Shown piece after piece: positions 13,601-24,203 of a stretch of 64,000 nucleotides of DNA. The first letter of the stretch is position 1. Each line of letters opens with the position of its first letter. Under the pieces are notes generated by a model. It ran no database searches. It worked only from the letters and a program-made list of their open reading frames with translations, and had not been told where the DNA came from. The stretch comes from Mesostigma viride. Its lineage: Eukaryota; Streptophyta; Mesostigmatophyceae; Mesostigmatales; Mesostigmataceae. The DNA is taken from contig RPFO01002304.1 of the NCBI GenBank assembly GCA_009746045.1, positions 1 through 64,000 on the forward strand, written 5' to 3'. A program made the position numbers and the translations under genes.

Positions 13601-16600
13601 TGCCGGTGTTAATTAATTTAGGATGATGTCAGCTTGTGTGTCGGCGAACCATGCCTTAATTAAGCAACCTAAGCCGGCCATGATCCGCAATTGTTTCTTT
13701 TCCCTCCCTCCCACCCTGGAGGCTTCTTGCTTCCGCGTGCGGATTGAGAAACCTTAAGCCCACTGTTAACTGCTGCATTTGTGGCAGGGCTCCACTTATT
13801 GTATTCAATCAAATGCTGGTAATTTAAAAGCTTAGTGATCTTAACAATATGTCCCTGCTGATGCCCTCGTCTCAATCACGGGGCATACGGATCATTCCAA
13901 AATTATTTCATAAACAAACCTATGTAAGCTTCGTTTTGACACCTCAAGCCGCTGCAATGACGCAAGTTTCAAAACGCTAGCTGATACTCGACCACCATGG
14001 GTGTTTTCGTCGTTTTCGCCTCTCGTGTCTGACGCGGGAAAAATCGAGGATCGGACGAAATTCGGACAATATTTAATTTATGTCAAAGTCTGGCGCGGCT
14101 CGCGGTGTTGTGCAGGGAAGCATCATGTATGTACCGAGAAAGCACCATAAAGCCAGGGCAGCTTTTCCACAAGGTATAGGCTACAATAACGCTGATGAAA
14201 TAAGCCAGGTCTACATGCTCAGCCGGTGGAGAAGACCACACAAAAGAAGCGCACCACTACAATGATGTAGAGATTTCTTCCACTTCTGACAAACCGCGGG
14301 GCCCTGCATGCATACTAGGCAGGCATTGCACACTCTAGAATAGGAAGAGAGACGGAAAGACGGGCACGTATGATCAGGAGCACGCACACGCCACATTATG
14401 TAGCCCAAAAGAGGCCCCCGTGGCTGTCTTTTATCAAAGAGAGGAAGGGGAGCCGGCAGGGGGGGAGTGGAAGAGGCAGAGAGGCACAGTTGTTCGAGGT
14501 GCTTGCGTGGTGGGAGAGGTGCAGGCACCACTTCGATTTCTCCCGTTTCGAAACCGCTCAACTTAAATTTCTCACCGGCCGATCTGTTGTAGGAAGTTGC
14601 CCAGCTTGGTCTCGTTGATGTTGAACTCCTGGAGCAGGCCCGTCTTGGTGAACAGCGTAAACCCCACGAGTTGCACCACGCTGTCAGGTGAAACAACACG
14701 CGCGAGCGCGAGCGTGTCGAAGTCCCAGTCCCCGATCTTGCGCAACAGCACCACCTGCTTCTGGTGCTGCTCCGATGCGGTGGCCTCATTCAACGCTAAC
14801 CCGTGGAGCCCGTTGCCGTGCGGGGTGGGCAACAGTTTGGCAGGCTCGCGCGCACCCTGAAGTGCCACACCCACGGGATGACACAACACCGCCTCCTCGC
14901 CTGAAATACGGCTGGGCGCATTACCCCAGGGGGCTGTCGCGGCCATCAGCGTGACGTGTCGCAGCGTCTCTAGCGATTGCTCGTCTAGCTTGCCAGCTGG
15001 CACGCGGTGGAGCCGGACCAGGTTGTTGCTGATGGGGTCATGAGGGTTCTTATCCGATAACGAGCGGAGAGTGAAGACGGTGTGCTCCGTGGAGCGCCTC
15101 AGGCCGGCGGCCTTGGTCACTGGCATGATCACTGGCGCACACCGTGCTACTTCCTTGGATGGCCCCTGGCTCTCCTGTTTGTTCTGCTCCTTGGGGATCC
15201 CCTCGTCAAGCCCCAGCCCCACCCTTCCTTGCGTTAAGCTCACGGAGCGCCGTATCATTTCGTTGTCGTCGCCTTCGGCGACCCACTCATCGTCAAGGGG
15301 GTCGAACGCGCGTGAGCTTCTGTTGTTTGCCCAGCGAAACGATGGGTCGCTGCGATGCCGCTTGGGCGCGATGTCGTTGGACACGCGGCGAAAATCTGCC
15401 ACGCCGCGCCGGCCTGTCGCAAAGATCTCGATCCAGCTCCCAGTCTCTGAGTCCATGTTGCTCGAGTGCAGGGACCCCTCCGTGTCTCCTTCCACGCCTG
15501 CCTGGATGGCCGCGAGGAACTGCGGTTTGTGCAGGTCGTCGGCGGCGATGAGCTTCTGCATCTGCATCACTTGCGCGCCTGAGAGCATGTGGCCCTTCAG
15601 ATTCATCCCCTGGATGATTCTGGTGAGCTTCTCCAAGGGCGTGCCCATGTCGACCTCGGGCCATGCCCTGGCGGCGCGAGAGGTGAGCGTGGCCAGCTGG
15701 TTGGAGAGCTCCTGCAGGGTGAAAGAGGCGAGCAGACGGGGAACAAAAAGAAGAGGGGTGCATGTTGCACGATGGGAAGAGAGGGAGGGAGGGAGAGAGG
15801 GAGGGAGGGAGGGAGGGAGGAGGGAGGGAGGGAGGAGGAGGGAGGGGAGGGAGGGAGGGAGGAGGGAGGGAGGGAGGGAGGAGGGAGGGAGGGAGGGAGG
15901 GAGGGAGGGAGGGAGGGAGGGAGGAGGGAGGGAGGGAGGGAGGGAGGGAGGAGGGAGGAGGGAGGGAGGGAGGAGGAGGGAGGGAGGGAGGGAGGGAGGG
16001 GGAGGGGGAGGGAGGGGAGGGAGGGAGGGAGGGAGGGGGGAGGGAGGGAGGGAGGGAGGGAGGGAGGGAGGGAGGGAGGGAGGGAGGGAGGGAGGAGGAG
16101 GGAGGGAGGGAGGAGGGAGGGAGGGAGGGAGGGAGGAGGGAGGGAGGGAGGGAGGGAGGAGGGAGGGAGGGAGGGAGGGAGGGAGGGAGGGAGGGAGGAG
16201 GGAGGGAGGGAGGGAGGGAGGGAGGGAGGGAGGGAGGGAGGGAGGGAGGGAGGGAGGGAGGGAGGGAGGGAGGGAGGGAGGAGGGAGGGAGGGAGGGAGG
16301 GAGGGAGGGAGGGAGGAGGGAGGGAGGGAGGGAGGGAGGGAGGGAGGGAGGGAGGGAGGAGGGAGGGAGGGAGGGAGGGAGGGAGGGAGGGAGGGAGGAG
16401 GAGGGAGGGAGGGAGGGAGGGAGGGAGGGAGGGAGGGAGGGAGGGAGGAGGGAGGGAGGGAGGGAGGGAGGGAGGGAGGGAGGAGGGAGGGAGGGAGGGA
16501 GGGAGGGAGGGAGGGAGGAGGGAGGGAGGGAGGGAGGGAGGGAGGGAGGGAGGGAGGAGGGAGGGAGGGAGGAGGGAGGGAGGGAGGGAGGGAGGGAGGG

Positions 16601-19600
16601 AGGGAGGGAGGGAGGAGGGAGGGAGGGAGGGAGAGGGGGGGGGGGAGGAGGGAGGGAGGGAGGGAGGGAGGGAAAACGGAGAGAGAAAGGGAAAAGGGAA
16701 GGTGCGAATGGTTGGGAGAGGCAAGGAAGAGGACAATTGCTGTGTAAGAGAGGCTGCTGTGACAAGGTCACATGCGCGATGGAGAAAGCAAGAAACTGCT
16801 AATATGCACGGGCCTGTTGCGGTCCGTATGCGAGCGATAAACAAGTGATGCAATGTGAACGATTGAGGAGATTCGGCCATATATGCTGGCCCAACTGCAG
16901 CATTCGGTGGTGCGTCATGAACCTGCAACAGATGCTACAAAAGGTGCTCTAGGAGGAAGCACGGTGCTACAAGCGCAGGGAACACAAGCAGGCCGGGCCT
17001 AAGCAATGCCAAGAATGGTTACCGGTCAATCTAAAGTATATGATGGTTTACTCTTGCTGAGCAATCATTTTTTAAGAAGGAAAATCCCTGAGTCGGTATG
17101 CGCAAGAGGCATCACAGCGTTGCAAGTCAGCATCTCCGAGCAAGACACGGAGGCTTGGGCTGCGCAGCCCTGGTAAGGAGGCTATTGTAAGCTAGTTGGA
17201 GTGGCAAAAAGAACTCATTTTAGTACAGAGAGCACCAAGCGCACGGTCCGTTACAAATCTAGGGAAAACAACTGAGAGGGACAGACAGGCTCAGCATTAT
17301 GATAACAATGTGCTTTTCCTCCATCATGGCCCCAAGGCAGGTCGAGTCCTACGGCCAACAGAACCATGTCCTCAGCAAAACCCGCATAAGGGGCAAGTTT
17401 TGGAGCATGCACCAATTGTAGCTCAATCTATCAAGCTCGAAGTATGTGCACTAAGCACCCCCCTCCTCTAGCCAACCCACGGGCCATGGAAGGGTCAAGT
17501 TCCCAAAGAATGAGTGAATACGTCCGTTCGTGACATACACCGCCCGCATTGTTAATATTAATTCGGTCATAAGCCGAAAGGCCCTTCAGCATTAGACAAT
17601 AGCGTTTTATTGGTTGCAAGTGCTACTGTGCCTGTCCAATCAAATAATTATCAGTTTGCTTATGTTAACGGATAACCGTTGAACTGGCTGCGCAATTTAA
17701 TAATTCTTTGTTTGTTTGGTATAACCCAGCCGGCTGCACTGCTGTTACCGCCAGAAAAGGCACATTTGTCAGCCAAAGATTTAATATTTCTTTGTTTTTT
17801 ACCGGAAAAGAAGCGCTTTTGGCAGTCAAAGAATATTTATTTACACTTTCTTTGTTTGTTTGGTAGCTAGAAAAACCACACGGGACTACACTTGGGAATA
17901 AATTATTTGAAAATCATTTGTTTTATATATCGTTTGCAGGTGGTCGACGCCCAGCCTCATATTTATTTAGTAAAACTAACAATGCGGGCGGTGACAGTAC
18001 ACGTGCAGCTCTAAAACTGGGCATACAGCATTCGCCATGGGAGCGCGCATCTCAAGAGAACAGACCGCGCTAGGATCAGGACGGGTTGACATTAAATCGA
18101 CGCACCTCGTTGGCGGCAGCCGCCTTGTCTAGCTTTCTCCCTTGGCTCTTCAGCGCCCGGCTCAGCGAGGTGGTGGAAAGGCACACAGCGAGGCCGCCCA
18201 CGACAAACAGCGCGAACGCCATCCCCATCGCGATGAGCACACCTTGTCGGCGTGAGTTGTCAATCTCGCCACGGAACTCGTGCCGGGGGACGACCACAAA
18301 CACGTTCAGCAGCAGGTTCTCATGCCATAAAGGCATAGTGTGAATATAGTAGCTGCCGTGCCCAGGCAGGGTTGTGATGACCTTGAACGGCCCAGTGAAC
18401 AGGCGCTCCCCGTACGAGTTGTTCATATAACTGGCGTAGGTAGCTCGCGCAGAGAAGAACGAAGCAGGGTTTGAGAAAACAGCACGTCGAGGGAGGGAGG
18501 GGAGGGAAGCAACCAGAATGGACAGGAAGAAGCATATGCACAGAGAGAGCACGCGAGTTGGACCAGATATAATGACAAGAGGCTGCGTGGTCGTGGGAAA
18601 TCGTGAATGGGAAGAGAGGGGGCGACCAGTGAACACGGCATGGCATGATGACCAGTGAACACGGCATGGCATGATGACCAGTGAACACGGCATGGCATGA
18701 TGAACAGTGAACACGGCATGGCATGATGACCAGTAAACACGGCATGGCATGATGACCAGTGAACACGGCATGGCATGATGACCAGTGAACACGGCATGGC
18801 ATGATGACCAGTGAACACGGCATGGCATGATGACCAGTAAACACGGCATGGCATGATGACCAGTGAACACGGCATGGCATGATGAACAGTGAACACGGCA
18901 TGGCATGATGACCAGTGAACACGGCATGGCATGATGACCAGTGAACACGGCATGGCATGATGACCAGTGAACACGGCATGGCATGATGAACAGTGAACAC
19001 GGCATGGCATGATGACCAGTGAACACGGCATGGCATGATGACCAGTGAACACGGCATGGCATGATGACCAGTGAACACGGCATGGCATGATGACCAGTGA
19101 ACACGGCATGGCATGATGACCAGTGAACACGGCATGGCATGATGACCAGTGAACACGGCATGGCATGATGACCAGTGAACACGGCATGGCATGATGAACA
19201 GTGAACACGGCATGGCATGATGACCAGTGAACACGGCATGGCATGATGACCAGTGAACACGGCATGGCATGATGACCAGTGAACACGGCATGGCATGATG
19301 ACCAGTGAACACGGCATGGCATGATGACCAGTGAACACGGCATGGCATGATGACCAGTGAACACGGCATGGCATGATGAACAGTGAACACGGCATGGCAT
19401 GATGACCAGTGAACACGGCATGGCATGATGACCAGTAAACACGGCATGGCATGATGACCAGTGAACACGGCATGGCATGATGAACAGTGAACACGGCATG
19501 GCATGATGACCAGTGAACACGGCATGGCATGATGACCAGTGAACACGGCATGGCATGATGAACAGTAAACACGGCATGGCATGATGAACAGTGAACAAGG

Positions 19601-22600
19601 CATGGCATGATGAACAGTGAACAAGGCATGGCACCAAGAATAGCGCAATCTACTCAGCAACTTCTGCATGTCAAATGACTCAGACAAGCTCGTGAGGTTT
19701 TCTTCCTTGCGTTGCTTTGTCAGAATCGGAGTAGAAAAGCGGCCAGTCCCTTTACAGGAGACACATGCGTTGTAATCTACAGGCAAACTCTAAATTAATG
19801 TTTATGGCCACGACTTACATCCTCGGACAAAAATATCACACTGTCGTTCGAGCCTAGACGTTTAAGGGCTACATAACTGCCTTGTCAGCTCCTAACCACC
19901 GTGATCTGAGCCAGGGTCCTGCTCATCCCACGCCGATGCAATGAGTGCAGCTTGGCTACCCGTGCGTGCGCCACCACACAACATCGTATATGCCCGCATA
20001 TCTTCTCATGCATGCATGGCCCCCTTTTCAAGTACTAGCAGATTCTGGTAGCAACCTCATCAGGCCAACAGCTAACTGCACTATGGTTCCCCGCAGGCCA
20101 GCAAGCATTCTTGCCAAACTCGGCAAGCCTGACACTGTCAGCGGTTAGCGCGACACAAATCGGGCACAAGACTGCAAGCTACGAAGAGAGAAGAGCATCA
20201 AGCATTCTTATCAAATTCGGCAAGCCTGTCGCAATCTGCGGTTGGAGCGACACAAATCGGGCACAAGACTGCAAGCTACGAAGAGAGAAGAACATCATGT
20301 CCATAGTGCCCAGACAGAGCCATGCAAACGAACGACACCATAGAGCATGGCACAAGTAATTTCCTAGAGAGCACTCTTCATGACCCAAACACCTATTATC
20401 CCATGTAAGAAAAAAATCACTTCTTCTGAGTTTGAGCTGTGTTGTGTGCGCATCAATTAAACTGCAATTACCCCCCCCCCCCCAACCATGAGCCATTTTT
20501 ATGTACTCACGTAGACGATTTAGAAATGATTGGGTCGGATGCGTTGGTCGCCTGGATAAATCCCGGCGCGACGCCCGGTTCAGCCGGCGGCACAAACAGC
20601 ACTCCGTGTGACGAGGTCACCATGTTGAGGTGCCGGCCGAGCGTGATGTACATACGGCCATCGAACCGCTGGACAATGCTCGTCTCCTGCACAATTGTCT
20701 GCAGCTTGGTGGCGATGGCCGTCATGGACAGGACCGCGGAGGTGTTGCCGGTGACCTTGTCCTTGATGGGGCCCGCAACAAACAAGTACGGCTGGAAGCC
20801 ATTCTCTTTGAGAAAAGCGATGTGGGGCGTGGCATCGTCGAGCAGAAAATGCAGGATGACAAGCAGATGCAAAGGGCAAATGGCATGAGGGGTTGCCCAA
20901 CTTGAAGCCCAACAGGATAGATCGAGCGGAAGGAAAGGCCCAAAGGGGGTACCAAGCGCAAAACAATCAAACAATTTCAAAATGCGGAACCAAAATGAAA
21001 GAAGATAGGGAGAGCGTTCAGCAGAACCCAGATCCGCGTATGGCAACAGGGAATGCAGGGAATGCAGGGAGCGCTCATCAACTAGAACGAGATATTAACG
21101 TCACTGGGGAACACACGATTGGCAGGACTAGGCACGCAGAGACCTGCACCGATGTGAACATTATTAAAAAGGTTCATGTAAACTACATGATGAAAACTGC
21201 TACGATAGCGGCGGGGACGTGGCATGCATTACCTAATCCTGAGATAGATGCCTTGAAAAACATTTTAAACATCTGCTATGATGTAAACCACTGGACAGCA
21301 CATCTGTGTCTCATCCACTGAATTAAAACGCAGTCCAAGACTTAAACAAATACAAGATAGGCTACTTTAATATGTCTGCTCAAAACAGTAAAGACCGTAA
21401 CGATACTTCCAGCCATACCAACGGACCACATTTCCAGTTGCTTAACACAAGCATTGTCTCGAGCATTTTGAAAAGTGAAATGATCAAGTTCTTGCAAAAA
21501 AAAAAAAAAACACGCTGCCATGGTCGATCATAGAAATCATGTTACTACTATACTATCACACTATTCTGCATGCAAGAAAAGAGTAGAAATACAGGTTTCC
21601 AACGCGAACTTCAAGGCACACCAGACTGTAACGAGGTGTGCACAGTATAATACAAGAGGTGCAGTATAAAACAAGAGGTGCAGTAATACGAGGTGTGCAC
21701 ACAGTACAAAAACACTCCTAATATTTGTTGGTTATCAATAAGCTGCATGCAGGCCCCCTTCACCAAACGCTTCAATGCAAAGCCCTGATTCTCACACCAT
21801 GAGGGACCATTCAGGAGCTAATAACGACATGGAGTGTTGTGGTATACAACAGAAGGGTCCTCTGGCATGAAGCAGAACTTCTATGTATCTATCTCAGTGG
21901 TTGTCAACTCCTATCCCCTAACTGAACATCATTATATAATCATGTTTCTATCGGCCGTTCTCCTTTCATGAGTTAAAAGTAGTATCCAAACTTTTTGCCA
22001 CATGATCTGTCAGAAAAACCCTACATAAGGCCTCCCACTCACACGATGGTATGGACACCCGAATCCTATTGCAATTCTGCGTTCTCAGATCCGTTTTCAA
22101 CACCTTAAGGAAAAGTCCAGCAAAACATTAGTAATAGTTGATGATCCAAAAAGTCACCCAGGTAGGAGAAAGTTTGTGATGAAGTGCCGGTGGAACCCCC
22201 CCCCGCCCTTTCAGAAAAGTAAGCGAATATGTGTTTGCAAGCTTTGGCTTTACAACTGTCACAAACAAGTTCTGAAAAAAACAAAAATACAACCACTTAA
22301 ACAGTGCCAGCCGCTCAACACATAGCCTAAGAATTTAGATATGCGGCTGCCTCGAAATGATTTCAATCCACATTTGCTCTCATGCATTTTGCCCCCTCCA
22401 AAACGGTTTACTGCTGCAGTTTCATGCTTCCTTCCAAGCACCTCGGCCACAAGTCCAAAAGTCCATGAGCAGAGGAACACAAGCAGGAAGGATGAGAGCT
22501 GTATGTGGCCGCATGCACTCACTTTAGAATTCCTTAATGAAGTTCTCCAGCCCAGGAAGAACCACCAAACTCAGATTCGAGCGCTGGAAACTTTGACAAG

Positions 22601-24203
22601 TGTCTGCAGTGCCCGTATTGGTCAACCTGTTGGTAGTATATGCACACACCCCATAAAATTGGGGCTAGATGGTAGCTAGCTTCCGCAACTGAAAGAAGTA
22701 CGCATTAGCCAACATTTTTTCGTGATCTTTGGTCCACAAAGAAGCTAGTGCACTGACTCACCAACCGTCACGCTCCAATAAAAGGTTCGCCTCGGCAGGT
22801 TGCATGCCGCAAGGTACGAAGGGCTTCGAAGCGAGCTCACTGCAGGCCCGAGATAAAGGGAGTAATTCAGCGGCTTGGGGCACCTCTCCACCATGCAAAT
22901 CCTTGCCTGCGGCCCAGAAAAGTTTGGCGCCCCAGTTATTTGGTCAGGGACATAACCGTGTATGAGGTCTACTGTATTATCTGCTGGCGGTGGGATGCCC
23001 ACGGCTACGGAGCTGTTCAAGAGCCGCCCCTCAGGGCCGTTGCGGCGGTAACCGGACACGAAGTCTTGCGATGATATCACATTCGCGGCTGTGATATCCA
23101 TGTAGCCGTTGAATGTACTCCACAGCACAGGCAGTACCGGGCCTCTCATCGTCTCCAGGTCAAAGTTTGGCATCACACCCTCCAGGGCCAAGTACAAGAT
23201 GTTGACTGCCAAAGACAGTGTAGAAAGGAGGTTCTGTGAGGCAAGTGCGGGGGGGCGGGGGGGGGGGGGGGGGGGGGGGCGTGTATACAAGAAAAGAATT
23301 TATGAGCATACTGAAGGGCATTATAAGGTGCAGGAACAAAAAACTTTAAAACTTTGGACAGTAAGATATCGCGCATTTGGCGCGGCATTTCTATCTAATG
23401 CAGATGATTGAAACTGTGTATCTGCCCGTCCGTTCCAATGAGGATTTGGCTTGTACTGTCCCTCCCTCCCTCCCTCCCTCCCTCCCTCCCTCCCTCCCTC
23501 CCTATACCTACCCACCGCCCTACCTAGCTATACCGACCGACCGACCGACCGACCGACCGACCGACCGACCGACCGACCGACCGACCGACCGACCGACCGA
23601 CCGACCGACCGACCGACCGACCGACCGACCGACCGACCGACCGACCGACCGACCGACCGACCGACCGACCGACCGACCGACCGACCGACCGACCGACCGA
23701 CCGACCGACCGACCGACCGACCGACCGACCAACCGATCGACCGACCGACCGACCGACCGATCGACCGACCGACCGACCGACCGACCGACCGACCGACCGA
23801 CCGACCGACCGACCGACCGACCGACCGCGACCGACCGACCGACCAACCGACCGGCGACCATGGGAAGAGAAGTTTCATTTCGAATGCGAGCTAGGTGCTC
23901 AAAACTTACCTTTAATTCCTTTACGGCGCCAGCTGTGACGTCCTCTCGAAGTTGCGCGGACATGCCGTCAAAGGAGTTATTTGTTGACTTCAAAGAAATG
24001 CTCCATATAACGGCGGCGGTGATTATAATGACCGCCGAGATAACCAGTAAGAGGACCAGGCGAGCCTTCAGCATAACAAACCGGCCCGAAATAAACCATG
24101 CGATGGAAAAAACGTTACGCTTTTCCCCATTAGAACGCGGAACTTTCCTCATATAATTAAAGCCCGGCGCAGTTAATTCCTCTGGCTCCCAGCGGCTCGA
24201 CAT
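4516..24203 (-). CDS. Cache-domain transmembrane 3',5'-cyclic nucleotide phosphodiesterase, multi-exon, 3' end outside window
   Basis: At least seven or eight exons read from 24203 down to 4516. The deduced protein starts with a short cytoplasmic segment and a transmembrane helix, then an extracytoplasmic Cache-type sensing region, a second transmembrane helix, a roughly 300-residue linker, and the N-terminal half of a class I PDEase (HD-fold) catalytic domain. Catalytic and metal-ligand residues visible are the YHNAIH and HDYKHPG motifs; the last two metal/nucleotide-binding blocks are not in the window. Family knowledge: class I PDEases hydrolyse cAMP/cGMP, and an N-terminal Cache domain implies ligand control from outside the membrane. 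Splice phases agree at A-B, B-D, F-G and G-H; the D-E-F joins are uncertain. The substrate (cAMP or cGMP) and the ligand cannot be told from sequence. Confidence 0.85.
7577..10480 (-). pseudogene. LINE ORF, main part: endonuclease end and reverse transcriptase
   Basis: Roughly 960 residues. The first 170 complete the endonuclease ([28 protein letters not shown]). The RT follows with [48 protein letters not shown] and the catalytic LIYADDITL, so all RT blocks including the YADD box are present. A C-terminal region with YGAETW and [10 protein letters not shown] follows. It is open apart from the break at its 5' end, so it is probably a fairly recent copy. It lies on the same strand as the host gene and would be transcribed within its intron. 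Confidence 0.85.
10435..11100 (-). pseudogene. LINE ORF, N-terminal part: endonuclease start
   Basis: Reads from ATG at 11100. After a basic N-terminus and a proline run comes an EEP-fold endonuclease start: [11 protein letters not shown], then ILGIQEHRR, the Asn and Glu blocks of the AP-endonuclease family. The frame is lost around 10470, where the endonuclease continues in the next frame (WPLF in one frame, [11 protein letters not shown] in the other), so a single indel broke the ORF. Confidence 0.75.
11853..13562. mobile_element. candidate non-autonomous DNA transposon with 16-bp terminal inverted repeats
   Basis: CTTAACCCCTAAATGG at 11853-11868 has an exact reverse complement at 13547-13562. 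Both ends also carry CGGCTGTAACT nearby (about 11890 and 13509), but there it is in direct orientation. No transposase is recognisable inside; the longest open frame (12909-13337, plus strand) has no motif I know. No target duplication was identified, so the element call is tentative. Confidence 0.35.
14576..15711 (-). CDS. PDE gene exon G: linker and start of PDEase domain
   Basis: 1136 nt between acceptor CCCTGCAG (ending 15712) and donor GTGAG (14575). It starts in phase 0, directly after exon F's AAAANE, with [18 protein letters not shown], a helical segment likely to continue a membrane-proximal signalling helix. About 300 residues of low-conservation, charged linker follow. The last 55 residues ([39 protein letters not shown]) match the beginning of class I PDEase catalytic domains. 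The exon is fully open with no frame breaks, so the gene looks functional here. Confidence 0.9.
15781..16673. repeat. 0.9-kb (GGGA)n tract in intron F-G
   Basis: Nearly uninterrupted GGGA/GGA units for almost 900 bp. The tract is open in several frames, giving long meaningless frames on both strands. On the transcribed PDE strand it is (TCCC)n and lies just upstream of the exon G acceptor, where it may act as an oversized polypyrimidine region. The G-rich strand has very high G-quadruplex potential. Confidence 0.95.
16674..17535. other. intron F-G, remaining sequence
   Basis: No gene or repeat recognised between the (GGGA)n tract and the MITE at 17536. Confidence 0.5.
17536..17994. mobile_element. 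MITE with CACCGCCCGCATTGTTA termini, in PDE intron F-G
   Basis: Left end ACACCGCCCGCATTGTTA (from 17537) and right end TAACAATGCGGGCGGTG (ending 17993) are inverted repeats about 460 bp apart. Internally it carries TTTGTTTGTTTGG two or three times with TTAAT-rich spacers. The element at 25712-26194 has near-identical ends and the same internal motif, so these form a family. There is no coding capacity. Confidence 0.6.
18106..18443 (-). CDS. PDE gene exon F: end of Cache region and second transmembrane helix
   Basis: Donor GAG|GTGCGT at 18105. The acceptor is either after GCGCGAG (exon start 18443) or after CGCCAG (start 18430). It encodes [13 protein letters not shown], then [19 protein letters not shown], the typical final Cache strand, and then a hydrophobic helix ([19 protein letters not shown]) followed by a cytoplasmic basic/coiled stretch ending AAAANE. 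It ends in phase 0, matching exon G. Confidence 0.85.
18627..19636. repeat. 26-bp minisatellite, about 39 units, in intron E-F
   Basis: Unit GACCAGTGAACACGGCATGGCATGAT (shown as two parts: GACCAGTGAACACG and GCATGGCATGAT), with variants AACAGT for ACCAGT and GTAAAC for GTGAAC. Because 26 is not a multiple of 3, three units read as a 26-residue peptide repeat in every minus-strand frame. These long frames are artefacts of the array, not genes. The array starts right at the proposed exon E donor. Confidence 0.95.
19635..19688 (-). CDS. PDE gene exon E (tentative small exon)
   Basis: A short segment encoding [17 protein letters not shown], which fits the gap between exon D (ISKSS) and exon F (YMNNSYG). 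Two self-consistent splice solutions exist. One runs from 19688 to 19635 with donor GTGCCA, joined to exon F start 18430. The other runs from 19688 to 19654 with donor GTAGAT, joined to 18443. The acceptor (CACGAG) is weak, so the boundaries are only a proposal. Confidence 0.4.
20103..20296. repeat. tandem duplication of about 98 bp in intron D-E
   Basis: CAAGCATTCTT, then GCAAGCCTG, then CGACACAAATCGGGCACAAG and CTACGAAGAGAGAAGA, all repeated in the same order about 98 bp apart with scattered mismatches. Confidence 0.7.
20511..20805 (-). CDS. PDE gene exon D: Cache domain core
   Basis: 295 nt, acceptor CTTTTCTCAAAG (ending 20806), donor GTGAGT (20510). It begins with two bases that complete exon B's open codon. 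It encodes [16 protein letters not shown], then [16 protein letters not shown] and [18 protein letters not shown], the pattern of the middle strands of a Cache domain (hydrophobic strand, Pro-Ile/Val-x-Asp, small-residue turn, long helix, then a strand ending in Ser-Ser). It ends in phase 2. Confidence 0.8.
20806..22761 (-). other. intron B-D of the PDE gene
   Basis: GTGAGT donor at 22761 and AAAG acceptor at 20806 are phase-compatible. It contains a short poly-A run (21496-21509) and a possible 81-nt cassette exon (22523-22603, see findings). Nothing else is recognised. Confidence 0.65.
22762..23233 (-). CDS. PDE gene exon B: first part of extracytoplasmic sensor region
   Basis: 472 nt, acceptor CTCACAG (ending 23234), donor GTGAGT (22761); in at phase 0 from exon A, out at phase 1. 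It encodes [19 protein letters not shown], then [17 protein letters not shown] and [12 protein letters not shown], and ends TFYWSVTV, consistent with the first helix and strands of a Cache domain (conserved aromatic near the end). The acceptor lies 12 bases downstream of a 31-bp C-run on this strand, which would serve as its polypyrimidine tract. Confidence 0.8.
23249..23279. repeat. poly-G tract
   Basis: 31 bp of G with one C on the plus strand. On the PDE strand it is a poly-C tract just upstream of the exon B acceptor. Confidence 0.9.
23458..23856. repeat. (TCCC)n then (CCGA)n microsatellites in intron A-B
   Basis: (TCCC)n at 23458-23503 is followed by about 80 units of CCGA (23533-23852) with a few CAAC/TCGA variants. 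The CCGA tract has no stop in any frame and so produces long spurious frames on both strands. Confidence 0.95.
23910..24203 (-). CDS. PDE gene exon A: start codon and first transmembrane helix
   Basis: ATG at 24203-24201, 98 codons, donor AAG|GTAAGT at 23909, phase 0. It encodes a polar N-terminus, then a basic stop-transfer-like RFVMLKAR and a strongly hydrophobic helix ([19 protein letters not shown]), then a helical stretch ([11 protein letters not shown]) leading into the sensor region. The start was chosen because it is the first ATG of the frame and gives a short cytoplasmic N-terminus; a second in-frame Met (MRKVPRSN) is also possible. Confidence 0.8.

Larger units (their letters stand above)
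4677..14575 (-). other. 9.9-kb intron inside the PDE catalytic domain
   Basis: Donor GTGAG (14575 downward) and acceptor CACAG (ending 4677) join exons G and H in frame. The intron contains a full LINE in the same orientation as the gene (7478-11100), a candidate 1.7-kb inverted-repeat element (11853-13562), degenerate CATTCATACGT repeats near 5420-5500 and TTACGGCG-like motifs near 6520-6620. The remaining stretches (4824-7477, 11101-11852, 13563-14575) show nothing I can support as a gene. Confidence 0.8.

Noticed and set aside
15762-16802. Very long open frames rich in Gly-Arg-Glu or Pro-Ser-Leu
   Set aside because: They are translations of the (GGGA)n tract, open in several frames on both strands; not genes.
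18320-19786. Long minus-strand frames repeating [12 protein letters not shown]-type peptide
   Set aside because: Produced by the 26-bp minisatellite in all three frames; only short flanking pieces belong to PDE exons E and F.
22105-22522. Additional PDE exon in intron B-D
   Set aside because: The frames show no Cache similarity and exon B joins exon D in phase without them; only the 81-nt cassette was kept, as a finding.
23377-24156. Frames repeating Pro-Thr-Asp-Arg or Val-Gly-Arg-Ser
   Set aside because: Products of the (CCGA)n microsatellite in an intron.
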